Source: Sphingobium sp. Cam5-1
GTDB taxonomy: Bacteria; Pseudomonadota; Alphaproteobacteria; Sphingomonadales; Sphingomonadaceae
Assembly (NCBI RefSeq): GCF_015693305.1
Contig: NZ_CP065138.1
Coordinates: forward strand, 1,116,001-1,180,000
DNA length: 64,000 nucleotides
Direction of reading: 5' to 3'
Position 1 is the first letter of the stretch. Each line of letters starts with the position of its first letter. The notes under the pieces are model-generated. The model did no database searches. It was not told the origin of the DNA and was given only the letters and a program-made list of their open reading frames with translations. Of the stretch, positions 1-7,661 are shown one piece after another. The position numbers were made by a program, and so were the translations under genes.

Positions 1-960
1 CAGCTGATATTTCCCGGTCATCACATGCAGCACGCGCAGCAGCGCGACAGCCTGCATCGGCAGCGGCACCTCATGACCGAACGCCTCATTCCCCTTGTCC
101 TCGACCTCGAGCTTCATACGGCTGGCCGATATGCGCCATAGTGCCCCCGGTGAGGGGGCATCGGGTTTGCTCCAGTCGATCCCGTCGAATTCATCCCATG
201 TCGCCTGACGAAGCACGCCCACGCGGACGACCGTCAGGGCGAGCAGGCGCGAGGCGATCTTCGTCTTAAGGTCGGAAGTCGAGCGCTCCACGGCCATCTG
301 CAGTTCCAGCAGCTCGGGAACGGTGGTCAGGGCAGGCTGCTTCGATCCGACCGGCGTAGGTTTCAGCGCCTTGCTGAGCCGAGAGATCGCCAGCACAGAA
401 TCGCCCCCGATATAGTGCTCGCCCTCCGCCCGCTCGAAGATAGCGGAGATATAGCCCTTCACCCGCTTCGCGGTCTCGATCGATCCGCGCTTTTCGATCT
501 TCCGCAACTCGCGCAGGACCATGGGCCCGGTGATGTCCGCTATCGGCATCCTGCCGAGGGCGGGATAGATATCATTCTCCAGACGGAACCGGACGCGGGT
601 GCGGTGCGCCTCCGACCAGCGGGGGCTTTCGTCCGCCATCCACTCTTCGGCTATCGCCTTGAACGTGGCGCCAGCCGCCGCGATCTGGGCGTGCTTCGCC
701 TTCTCCGCTTCGACAATCGGATCCTTGCCCGCCCGGAGCATCGCCTTCGCTTCGTCCCGTCGATCGCGCGCCTCGGAGAGGGAGACGTCAGGAAACAGGC
801 CGAAGGTGAGGCGCTTCTCCTTGCCCGCATAGCGATATTTGTAGCGCCAGGATTTCGCGCCCTTCTTCGTCACGAACAAATAGAGACCGGCCGAGTCTGC
901 CAGTTTGTAATCCCGTTCGCCCGCCTTGGCGTTCCGGGCTTCTACGACGGTCAGAGCCAC
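1..960 (-). CDS. Tyrosine-type site-specific integrase, 3' part outside the window
   Basis: This is a tyrosine recombinase of the P4/DUF4102 type, which integrates genomic islands or prophages at tRNA genes. The visible part reads ALTVVEARNAKAGERDYKL at its N-terminus, followed by a LADSAGLYLFV segment typical of the N-terminal arm-binding domain of this family. A core-binding region follows, and the catalytic domain begins before the window ends, so the catalytic Arg-His-Tyr residues cannot all be checked. I chose the GTG at 960 because the family normally starts just before this ALT segment. In-frame ATGs at 996 and 1041 would add a Gly-rich leader made of repeated DNA. The gene reads away from the tRNA at 1117-1192, the usual arrangement for an island at a tRNA 3' end. 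No stop is seen. Confidence 0.88.
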   Translation of the reverse strand, partial: MALTVVEARNAKAGERDYKLADSAGLYLFVTKKGAKSWRYKYRYAGKEKRLTFGLFPDVSLSEARDRRDEAKAMLRAGKDPIVEAEKAKHAQIAAAGATFKAIAEEWMADESPRWSEAHRTRVRFRLENDIYPALGRMPIADITGPMVLRELRKIEKRGSIETAKRVKGYISAIFERAEGEHYIGGDSVLAISRLSKALKPTPVGSKQPALTTVPELLELQMAVERSTSDLKTKIASRLLALTVVRVGVLRQATWDEFDGIDWSKPDAPSPGALWRISASRMKLEVEDKGNEAFGHEVPLPMQAVALLRVLHVMTGKYQL

Positions 961-1018
961 GATGCCCCCACTTTCTCTAGCGATGCCCCCTCGCATGCCC
1001 CCGGCGATGCCCCGATGC
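961..1018. repeat. Cluster of short GATGCCCC direct repeats beside the integrase start
   Basis: Four near-identical copies of GATGCCCC or CATGCCCC start at 961, 982, 994 and 1006, with a shortened GATGC at 1014. They lie between the preferred integrase start and the tRNA. Direct repeats in this position can be arm-type integrase or excisionase binding sites. That role is inferred. If the integrase starts at 996 or 1041, part of the cluster would be coding. Confidence 0.5.
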
Positions 1019-1116
1019 AGCGAGTTCCAGTGAGAGAACATGATAGAAACAAAATTCACGAAAGCCAAGCACGGCGGGCCTTTGTGATTTGTCATGGATG
1101 GCAAAATTAGGAAACT

Positions 1117-1192
1117 TGGTGGGCCCGGCAGGACTCGAACCCGCAACCTAGCCGTTATGAGCGGCCAGCTCTAACCGTTGAGCTACAGGCCC
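1117..1192 (-). tRNA. tRNA with CAU anticodon, probably tRNA-Ile2 (lysidine type)
   Basis: The cloverleaf is complete. The acceptor GGGCCTG pairs with CGGGCCC, followed by discriminator A and an encoded CCA (complement of 1117-1119). The anticodon CAT is the complement of 1157-1159. Acceptor pairs C4-G69 and C5-G68 are known TilS determinants of isoleucine tRNA(CAU) in E. coli, and the anticodon arm resembles Ile2, so I prefer Ile2 over elongator Met. Its 3' end faces the integrase and is the likely attachment site of the element to the left. Confidence 0.9.
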
Positions 1193-1217
1193 CACCTGCC
1201 CGACCGGATAAGCAGCA

Positions 1218-2255
1218 TCACGCCGCTTGGCAAGCCCGTCTCAGCACCGGCACCGCCGCCAATAATTGATCCAGCGATGCCGCCCCGACATTCCGCCGCG
1301 CAAGGTGATCCAGAACCGCGTCCCACCACCTGTAAAATGCCGCCTGATCTGCCGCATCGCGGACATAGGGCGTGTGGCCCGGCTCCAGCGTTGGCGAATG
1401 AAAGCTGAAGTTCAGCACCGCCGCGCCTTCTTCGATCAGGGCATCGATCGCTTTTATGGCGTCACGCACCGGCACGCCTTCCGGCGTCAAGGGAATACGG
1501 CTGAACATGCCCGTTCTCGCCAATCCCGAAGCCAGCGGGCTGACATTCCGCAAATTTTCATAAAGCCGCTCGCCCCCACCCCGCAGCAGCCCGGTGAAGG
1601 CAGTCGAAAGCGGCAGCTCCACAAGCGATCGTTCCGGCCCGGCCCAATAGGGATTGATCGGCAGGCCGCGAAAATCGGGTCCATGCTGGCCGCTATAGTC
1701 AAACCGGCTTCGCACCGAGCTATCCAGCCGAAATCCAGCCTGCTCCAACAATCGCGCGCTATTATGACCCACGCCATAACGCCCCGCCCGATAGGCGACA
1801 GGGCGCTGTCCGAAACGGTCGGCAATGCGCTGACACAGCGTTTCCAGCTTGGCCCGTTCCAACGCTTCGGGCAGGAAACCGGCATAGCTGTTCGCCTCCG
1901 TCACCTCCTCCACATGCGGCGGGTTGACCCAGGGATGCAGATGCGCGCCGACATCAGCCGCCCCGTCCGCGACCCATTGCGCCATCATGCCCGCAGCAGC
2001 ATCGCTATCGATCACCGGATAATCGGTCACGTAAATCGGCTTCACTCCGGCCGCCTGAAAATAGGCTTGGCCGCGCGCCATCCCGGCCAGTGCGGTCACG
2101 GCATGACCGTCGCGGCTGAATGGCGCGTTCCAGTCAAACTCCTCCTCGGTATCCACGAACAGCATGAACCGCGTCCCGAAATTGGGGGATAGCGTGATCA
2201 TGTCGTCCGGCATCGGAGCGCGCAGCAAACTGCCGTCATGGGGCAAAGCGTTCAT
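1218..2255 (-). CDS. Polysaccharide deacetylase family protein
   Basis: This 345-residue protein belongs to the NodB-like polysaccharide deacetylase (carbohydrate esterase 4) superfamily. The acidic motif DTEEEFD starts at residue 35, where family members carry the catalytic base and metal-binding Asp. GAHLHPW (His104 and His106) provides metal-binding histidines. RAGRYGVG and SFHSPTL match the later active-site motifs. It resembles the WalW-type proteins found near polysaccharide or lipopolysaccharide genes. No signal peptide is evident, so it is probably cytoplasmic. The start ATG at 2255 follows a purine-rich GGGGATAGGGC stretch. It lies 49 bases behind the histidine kinase gene on the same strand, so the two may be co-transcribed. 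The substrate cannot be told from the sequence. Confidence 0.85.
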   Translation of the reverse strand: MNALPHDGSLLRAPMPDDMITLSPNFGTRFMLFVDTEEEFDWNAPFSRDGHAVTALAGMARGQAYFQAAGVKPIYVTDYPVIDSDAAAGMMAQWVADGAADVGAHLHPWVNPPHVEEVTEANSYAGFLPEALERAKLETLCQRIADRFGQRPVAYRAGRYGVGHNSARLLEQAGFRLDSSVRSRFDYSGQHGPDFRGLPINPYWAGPERSLVELPLSTAFTGLLRGGGERLYENLRNVSPLASGLARTGMFSRIPLTPEGVPVRDAIKAIDALIEEGAAVLNFSFHSPTLEPGHTPYVRDAADQAAFYRWWDAVLDHLARRNVGAASLDQLLAAVPVLRRACQAA

Positions 2256-2304
2256 GCCCTATCCCCTAGCCCCTCAATGGTTGCGATAGGGTTTCCCGCA
2301 GGGA

Positions 2305-4062
2305 TCAGAGGCTCCCCGCCGCGTCCTCAGCCGATGTTATGGCGGGCATCGACAGCAGGAATCGGTCAGCTTCTATCTGCAACGCACCGCCGCATCCTGC
2401 CGCCAGGCTCCGGATCAGCCGCAGCGAAAAGCCAAGGCCCAGCAACGGCCCGTCGGCCCAGTCCCCATCGGCGGTATAGCCCGGATCAAGCAGCCGCTCA
2501 TCCTCCAGCCCGTCCAGGCTCGCGGGCCTGTCGACCGCCAGCATAACGCAGCCATGCCCGCCATCCGGCTGGAACCAGCACGCCCCGCTCAGCGCTTCGC
2601 CCGGCGCCGCAACAGAAACGACAGTCCGCATCAGATGCTGCACCATGCGTTCACCCTGCACTGGGTCGATCCGCACCATCGGCAGCGCTCGCGCCAGATT
2701 GATGTCGATCTGCGCGCCGTTGCCTTCGCCCTGCTCGCGGAATCGGGCGGAAACCTGCGCGATCAGCAGCGCCGGATCGACGGCGCTCGGCGCCTCCGCC
2801 CCTTCGCCTCGCGATACGCGAGCTGCAAGGTCAAGGTCATCGAACGCCGCCAGCAAATGCCGTGCGTCCAGCGCGATCTTTCCTGCCATCTCGCGATATT
2901 CCGGCCCGCTCGGCCCGAACAGCTCCTGTTCGATAATGTCGGCAAAGCCGAGGATGGCGTTCAAGGGCGTACGCAACTCATGCACCAACTGACGCAGCGA
3001 GTCCGCCGAAAGCCCCGCGACAGACACCGGCTCCGCCTGTGGCGGGGCCGCGACTTCATGCAGATAGGGCCGGCGCGCCTGACCGCGATAGCCCTGGAAT
3101 CGGCCGGATCGTGGATCAAAGAAGGGCGTAGCCGAAAGGCGCCATTCCCCCGCCATTGCGCCACCAACGACGGTATAGCGCCCATTCTGAAACCCGCTGC
3201 GTCGCATGAAAGCGCCCGCGACGCTGCCGTCCGGCCCGCTCGCGCCCGTAACGGCGACCTCACCCAGCGACAGCCCGATCAGCGCCGCGCGCGGCCCCTG
3301 ATCGACCCAGATGATCATGCCTGTGGCGTCGGTCTCGAAAGCAAAGGCGTTAACGACCTCCGCCTGCCCGGTATCAGCCCGCGGAACGACCACATCGGGC
3401 ACCCGCCGCGCGCTGGTGAAGCGTTCGATCCGGTCCACAAGGTTGCGGATCTGATCATCGCCCACCGGAACGTCGTCCGCCACTTCATCGGCAGGCTCCT
3501 CGACTGGCGCTTCCTCTACGTCCGCCGATGGAGGCAACTGCTCGGCAGGCGCCACCATCGCGGGCGTCAACAGCATGTCGTCCGCCTGCTCGCCCGGCTC
3601 CACCGCCAGATCGCTCGTCAATACCAGGTCGGCCGAGCCGAACGCTTCCAACGCCTGCTGCGTCCCGGCACCCAGATCGCGCCGCCCGCGCAGCACACCG
3701 CGCGCAGTCGGAGTAAGGCGGGGCAGCAAGGCGACCCACGCGTCATCCGGCAGCCTCGCGCGCGACATCGCCGCCGCCGCGATCGCCGGACGATCATTGG
3801 CGAAAAACTCCACCAGCGCGGGCGAACGAAGGCGACCGCCCAGTTCGACTACCGTGGCGATCCGCTGCGTTTCCGACAACTGGGATTGCAGCGCGGCAAG
3901 CCGGTCGAGCAGCGCGGCACGTTCCTCATCCGGCAAAGTGCCGCGATCCGCACGATCATTCTGCGCGAGCAGATCGACGCACTGACGCCACAGCGTCACT
4001 GCGCCCAGGCCGCTTCTATTCTCTGCGGCCAGAACCGTCTGCATCAGATCGTTGAAGCGCAC
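2305..4062 (-). CDS. Sensor histidine kinase with DUF2336-like helical N-terminus
   Basis: A 585-residue putative sensor kinase. The N-terminal third is Ala/Leu-rich and helical and resembles DUF2336. A PAS-like segment lies near residues 225-325. HisKA follows, with the H-box HELRTPLNAIL and the phospho-accepting His at about residue 361. The C-terminal ATPase domain is weakly conserved; I see a GLGFSLRLI stretch but no convincing N-box, so catalytic activity is uncertain. No membrane segments are apparent, suggesting a cytosolic sensor. I chose the GTG at 4062, which has AAGGGG six bases upstream; an ATG at 4104 would add 14 residues but lacks a ribosome site. No partner response regulator is adjacent. 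The deacetylase gene follows downstream. Confidence 0.8.
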   Translation of the reverse strand: MRFNDLMQTVLAAENRSGLGAVTLWRQCVDLLAQNDRADRGTLPDEERAALLDRLAALQSQLSETQRIATVVELGGRLRSPALVEFFANDRPAIAAAAMSRARLPDDAWVALLPRLTPTARGVLRGRRDLGAGTQQALEAFGSADLVLTSDLAVEPGEQADDMLLTPAMVAPAEQLPPSADVEEAPVEEPADEVADDVPVGDDQIRNLVDRIERFTSARRVPDVVVPRADTGQAEVVNAFAFETDATGMIIWVDQGPRAALIGLSLGEVAVTGASGPDGSVAGAFMRRSGFQNGRYTVVGGAMAGEWRLSATPFFDPRSGRFQGYRGQARRPYLHEVAAPPQAEPVSVAGLSADSLRQLVHELRTPLNAILGFADIIEQELFGPSGPEYREMAGKIALDARHLLAAFDDLDLAARVSRGEGAEAPSAVDPALLIAQVSARFREQGEGNGAQIDINLARALPMVRIDPVQGERMVQHLMRTVVSVAAPGEALSGACWFQPDGGHGCVMLAVDRPASLDGLEDERLLDPGYTADGDWADGPLLGLGFSLRLIRSLAAGCGGALQIEADRFLLSMPAITSAEDAAGSL

Positions 4063-4261
4063 TCTATTCCCCTTGAGGACTTCCGGCGATGCGCAGAACT
4101 TCATCGTGGAAGGAAATCATGCCGCAGGAATAAGCCTTCGCGCCGGTTAGGGAAAGGGGGCGGACGTAGCGATTTCGGATCGTCGCATAGTGGGACAATT
4201 GCATTGCTCTGAAATATTATTATGATGTTGGGAAGGAATGAGAAAGGAAATAAGCAAGCGG

Positions 4262-4735
4262 ATGGCTGGCCCAAATATCGATGACATCGACATGCACATC
4301 CTGGGCGAGCTGCAACAGGACGGCCGGATGACCAATGTGGAACTGGCTCGAAAGGTCGGATTGACCGCCCCGCCCTGCCTGCGCCGCGTCCGCGCGCTTG
4401 AGGAAAGCGGTGCCATCAATTCCTATCACGCCGTCGTCAACCCGGCCATGCTGGGCTACACCATCACCGTTTTTGCAATGGTCAGCCTGAAGAGCCAGGC
4501 GGAAGCCGACCTGAAAGCCTTTGAAGATCATGTCGCGACCCTGCCGGAAGTGCGCGAATGCTACATGCTCAATGGCGAGATCGACTTCATCCTGAAGGTC
4601 GTGGCCAAGGACCTCCAGAGCTTCCAGCAGTTTCTCACTTCGAAACTCACGCCCGCGCCAAATGTGGTGAGCGTCAAGACCTCGCTCACCATCCGCATGG
4701 CAAAGAACCTGCCGGGCGTCCCCCTGCCGCTGTGA
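4262..4735 (+). CDS. Lrp/AsnC family transcriptional regulator
   Basis: A 157-residue feast/famine regulator. The N-terminal helix-turn-helix (NIDDIDMHILGELQQDGR and the following helices) is followed by the RAM ligand-binding domain, in which VRECYMLNGEIDFIL is the typical core. These proteins bind DNA as dimers or octamers and usually respond to amino acids. The ATG at 4262 has AAAGGA 11-14 bases upstream. An ATG at 4238 would add eight residues, but its purine stretch is too close. The gene stands alone between a minus-strand kinase and a minus-strand exported protein, so its target is not evident. It could be Lrp itself or a paralogue. Confidence 0.9.
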   Translation: MAGPNIDDIDMHILGELQQDGRMTNVELARKVGLTAPPCLRRVRALEESGAINSYHAVVNPAMLGYTITVFAMVSLKSQAEADLKAFEDHVATLPEVRECYMLNGEIDFILKVVAKDLQSFQQFLTSKLTPAPNVVSVKTSLTIRMAKNLPGVPLPL

Positions 4736-4744
4736 CTAGCAAGA

Positions 4745-4801
4745 TGGCGGCGATCGCTCGCCGCCACTAGGCCAGCAGCGCTTCTGCGCCGCGTGCTGGC
4801 C
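4745..4801. terminator. Two hairpins between convergent genes
   Basis: Two strong hairpins fill the gap between the Lrp/AsnC gene and the converging exported-protein gene. GGCGGCGA pairs with TCGCCGCC at 4746-4765, and GGCCAGCA pairs with TGCTGGCC at 4770-4801. Neither has a good T-run, so termination is probable but not proven. Confidence 0.4.
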
Positions 4802-4815
4802 CTTGGGTCAATCGC

Positions 4816-6090
4816 TTAGCTCGCAGGTGAAACCGCGACTGGTTGAAACGCCGTCTTGCGGCTCTGCTGATCAACCCAAACGCTCCAGAATCCAGCGACG
4901 TTGGCCCAATTGCCAGTCACCTGAGCAAGCGCCGTCTTGGCACCCGCCAGATCACCGGAACGCGCCAACGCGATGCCAAGCCGCGCATTGGCCTTCCCCT
5001 GATCAATCCCACCCTTCGACAGGGCCAGCCGGTACATCTCGACCGCCTGCGGGAACTGGCTGAGCGAAAAATAGCTGTCGGCCACGGCCAGCGCCGCCGA
5101 TCCATCCTTCGCGCCTGCGGCCTTCTTCGCCGCAGCGGGCAGCGCCGCGATTTGCTTCGCGGCCTTTGGCGTAACGCTCTTCATCAGGCTGGCGGTCGCG
5201 GCCTGCGTCGTCGTCAGCTTGCCCGCCGAACGCCCCGCTTCGATGATCGCCTTTGCCTCAGCATAATTACCTGCCTTCTCAGCAAGCTGCGCATAGGCCT
5301 GATAGTCCCGCTCGCTCGCCATCGCGCCGTTCGCCGCCTGCAAACGATACAGGTCCAACTGCGGCTGCGCGTCTGTGCCGGGCGCCGTCAGATAGTTGGC
5401 AAGCGCCGACCGCCATTCCCCGGCCGAACCATAATGGGTCAGCCGCTCGCGATAGAGCGAACCAACCTCCGCCCAATCTCCCGCCGCATAGGCAAGCGAG
5501 ATCGCCCGGTCATACCAGGCCGCCGGAACGGCCTGCCCTGACGCCCGCTGCCGGGCCAGCGCATCCTGCACGAAGGGACGCGCTTCCTTGGCTTTGTTCT
5601 TCCGAAGGTAGATGTCGGCGCGCAGCATCGTCGCGTCGATCCCGTCATAACCCAGCGTCTTGGCGTAATCGAGCTGCGCGAACGCATCGTCATAATTGCC
5701 CACCACATAGGACAGATAGCCAGCGACATAGCGCAATCGCGGCGCATCCTTCTTGGGCACGGAACTGGTTTTGAACATGTCCGTCAACGCGACCCGCTGC
5801 GCCTGGAAATTCCGCTTGAGCACGGCCAGCTCGAACCGCAGCCCCGCCGCCGCATAGGCCTCATAATCGCTCGTCGGCGTCAGGCCGCTGATCTGCGCCT
5901 GCGCCGTATTGAGGTCGCCTGCCTTGATCGCGCTGTCAGCTGCTTGAGCGGCTGCACGAAACCCTTCGCTCATGACGATGGTCGGCCCACTGGCCGAAGC
6001 CTTTTTCGCCGCCGCCGGCATTGAAAAAGCCGCGACGGCGGTGATCGCAAGAAGGCCTGATTTCAGCATGGATTGTCGCAGCGCGATCAT
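4816..6090 (-). CDS. Exported TPR-like helical repeat protein, copy 1
   Basis: A 424-residue protein with a Sec signal peptide: positively charged start, hydrophobic core and an AAA cleavage region near residue 27. The mature part is Ala-rich, with repeating helical pairs such as PQAVEMYRLALSKGGI near the C-terminus. This fits TPR or Sel1-like repeats acting in the periplasm. I chose the ATG at 6090 because AAAGGGG lies nine bases upstream; the ATG at 6120 has none and would bury the signal peptide. It is a paralogue of the gene at 6197-7471, which has the same length and the same GDxAxAKxA region near the C-terminus. The two are separated by a terminator, so they are separate transcripts. 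Function unknown. Confidence 0.75.
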   Translation of the reverse strand: MIALRQSMLKSGLLAITAVAAFSMPAAAKKASASGPTIVMSEGFRAAAQAADSAIKAGDLNTAQAQISGLTPTSDYEAYAAAGLRFELAVLKRNFQAQRVALTDMFKTSSVPKKDAPRLRYVAGYLSYVVGNYDDAFAQLDYAKTLGYDGIDATMLRADIYLRKNKAKEARPFVQDALARQRASGQAVPAAWYDRAISLAYAAGDWAEVGSLYRERLTHYGSAGEWRSALANYLTAPGTDAQPQLDLYRLQAANGAMASERDYQAYAQLAEKAGNYAEAKAIIEAGRSAGKLTTTQAATASLMKSVTPKAAKQIAALPAAAKKAAGAKDGSAALAVADSYFSLSQFPQAVEMYRLALSKGGIDQGKANARLGIALARSGDLAGAKTALAQVTGNWANVAGFWSVWVDQQSRKTAFQPVAVSPAS

Positions 6091-6152
6091 GTCGGCCGTC
6101 CCCTTTATATCATGCGCCATCTGGCGCAGGTCCCTGTTATTTCGATGATAGG

Positions 6153-6186
6153 AAAAAAGGTGCGCCCATCACCTGACGGGCGCACC
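6153..6186 (-). terminator. Rho-independent terminator of the 6197-7471 gene
   Basis: On the minus strand GGTGCGCCC pairs with GGGCGCACC and is followed directly by a run of six T. It lies just after the stop of the upstream exported protein gene and separates it from the next gene. Confidence 0.85.
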
Positions 6187-6196
6187 CTGTTTCAAA

Positions 6197-7471
6197 TCAG
6201 GCCTTGGTCGCGAGATAGGCCAGCCAGAGATCAGCGATCTTCTTGCGCGTCCCGGCCTGAACCGATTGGAACGCCGCCTTGGCCGAAGCGAAATCGCCGC
6301 CCATTGCCTTGGCAATGCCCATGCGCGTATTCACTTCGTCCGCATCGACGCCGCCCTTCTGCTTGGCGAGGTCGAACAGAGCAGCCGCCTTGGCATAATC
6401 GCCATAGCCCAGGTAGGCGTCCGCAGTGGCCGCCGCGATCTTGCCAGTGGCAGCCTTGCGGGCATCAGCTTCCGCGGAAGCCAGCGATGCCTTGTCACCC
6501 GCAATCTTGGGCGTTGCGGTCTGGTACAGGTCCGCACCTGCCGTGCCCTTCAGCACGCCCTTTGCCCGACCCTGGTCAATCGCCGACTTCACCTCGCCAT
6601 AAATGCCGGTCTTCGACGCCATTTCGGCATATTCAAGGAAGTCACCTGCGACCACCAGGCCGCCCGATGCCGCCATCAAACGCAGGACGTCCAGATTCTC
6701 ACGCGTCGTGATGTTCGGGTTGGATTGCTGGAACAGACGGATGAGCGTGCGAAGATTTTCGCCATTGGGAGCCGCCTGATAGGCCAATGTTGCCCATTCG
6801 GTCACTTCGGGCAGGCGCGAAGCCGCCGCGCGGCTCACGCCGATCTGATACCATTGGGCGGGCACCTGACCACCCGCCGCCTTGGTGGCGTCGGCTGCGG
6901 CCTTCAGGGCAGCAAGGCCCTTCTGATTGAGCCCGCGAGCGGGTTCAGCGGAAGGATTGGCTGTGCCTGCCTTCCCGAAATAGGCCTGCGCCAGCGTCGC
7001 GTTGACCGCTTCAGGCTTGTAGCCCGCCTGAGCCGCCGCCTGCGCCCGCTGGATTGCCAGATCGTAATTCTTCGCCTGCAACGCCTGATCGGCGGCAACA
7101 GCGTTAAACTGCCCGACCTGATCCGCCGGGGTAAGGCCGCTGTCCAGCATCTGCGTCAGCGCCTCGCTCTGCATCGCGCTGTCCTTGGCGGCGATGGAGG
7201 TGTTCAGCTTGATCGCGCCGATCTGATATTTGTCGTCGTTCGACTTGGCCTTGCTGTCCGCATCGGCCAGCGCCGCCTTGGCTGCGGCAAAGTCGTTCTT
7301 TTGCGCTGCTGTCTGCGCCGTCTGCAACGCCTTGAGCACGTCAGGGGATACGTTGAGCTTGGGCGCGCCGCCCTTCTTCTCTTCCTTCTTCGCCGCCATC
7401 GCGGGCGCGGAAATGGCGCCGCCAGCCAGCGCGAGAGTCAGCGCGAACGCCACGGGGGATACAAAACGCAT
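6197..7471 (-). CDS. Exported TPR-like helical repeat protein, copy 2
   Basis: A 424-residue exported protein with a clear signal peptide (MRFVSPVAFALTLALAGGA, cleavage near APAMAA), followed by a Lys-rich linker and an Ala/Lys-rich helical repeat region. Segments such as NYDLAIQRAQAAAQAG and GDYAKAAALFDLAKQKGGV are TPR-like. The ATG at 7471 sits nine bases after AGGAG; the ATG at 7477 is too close to it. It is clearly related to the neighbouring 4816-6090 gene, with equal length and matching repeat positions, and suggests an old tandem duplication. It lies divergent from gyrA across about 190 bases. TPR proteins usually hold together protein complexes; the partner is unknown. Confidence 0.75.
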   Translation of the reverse strand: MRFVSPVAFALTLALAGGAISAPAMAAKKEEKKGGAPKLNVSPDVLKALQTAQTAAQKNDFAAAKAALADADSKAKSNDDKYQIGAIKLNTSIAAKDSAMQSEALTQMLDSGLTPADQVGQFNAVAADQALQAKNYDLAIQRAQAAAQAGYKPEAVNATLAQAYFGKAGTANPSAEPARGLNQKGLAALKAAADATKAAGGQVPAQWYQIGVSRAAASRLPEVTEWATLAYQAAPNGENLRTLIRLFQQSNPNITTRENLDVLRLMAASGGLVVAGDFLEYAEMASKTGIYGEVKSAIDQGRAKGVLKGTAGADLYQTATPKIAGDKASLASAEADARKAATGKIAAATADAYLGYGDYAKAAALFDLAKQKGGVDADEVNTRMGIAKAMGGDFASAKAAFQSVQAGTRKKIADLWLAYLATKA

Positions 7472-7661
7472 GATCATCTTCTCCTCTGCGCCTTGGGGAA
7501 AGGCGCCCTTGATTAAGCGCCGATTAGGGGGCGGCGCGTGAATGACGTTTGAACATCGTATATGCAGCAGATTTCCGCCTGTCAGCCCTTTCTTACAGCT
7601 TGATCTGACGCGAGCGCGCGTGCGCGCGAGGGGTGACAGAATTGTTTCGCTCCGCTAGTGC

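Noticed and set aside
415..1110. A 231-codon forward frame opposite the integrase
   Set aside because: The reverse strand encodes a recognisable integrase over the same bases.
2554..4212. A 552-codon Arg-rich frame opposite the histidine kinase
   Set aside because: The kinase has a recognisable H-box and the opposite frame has only composition-driven Arg/Gln repeats.
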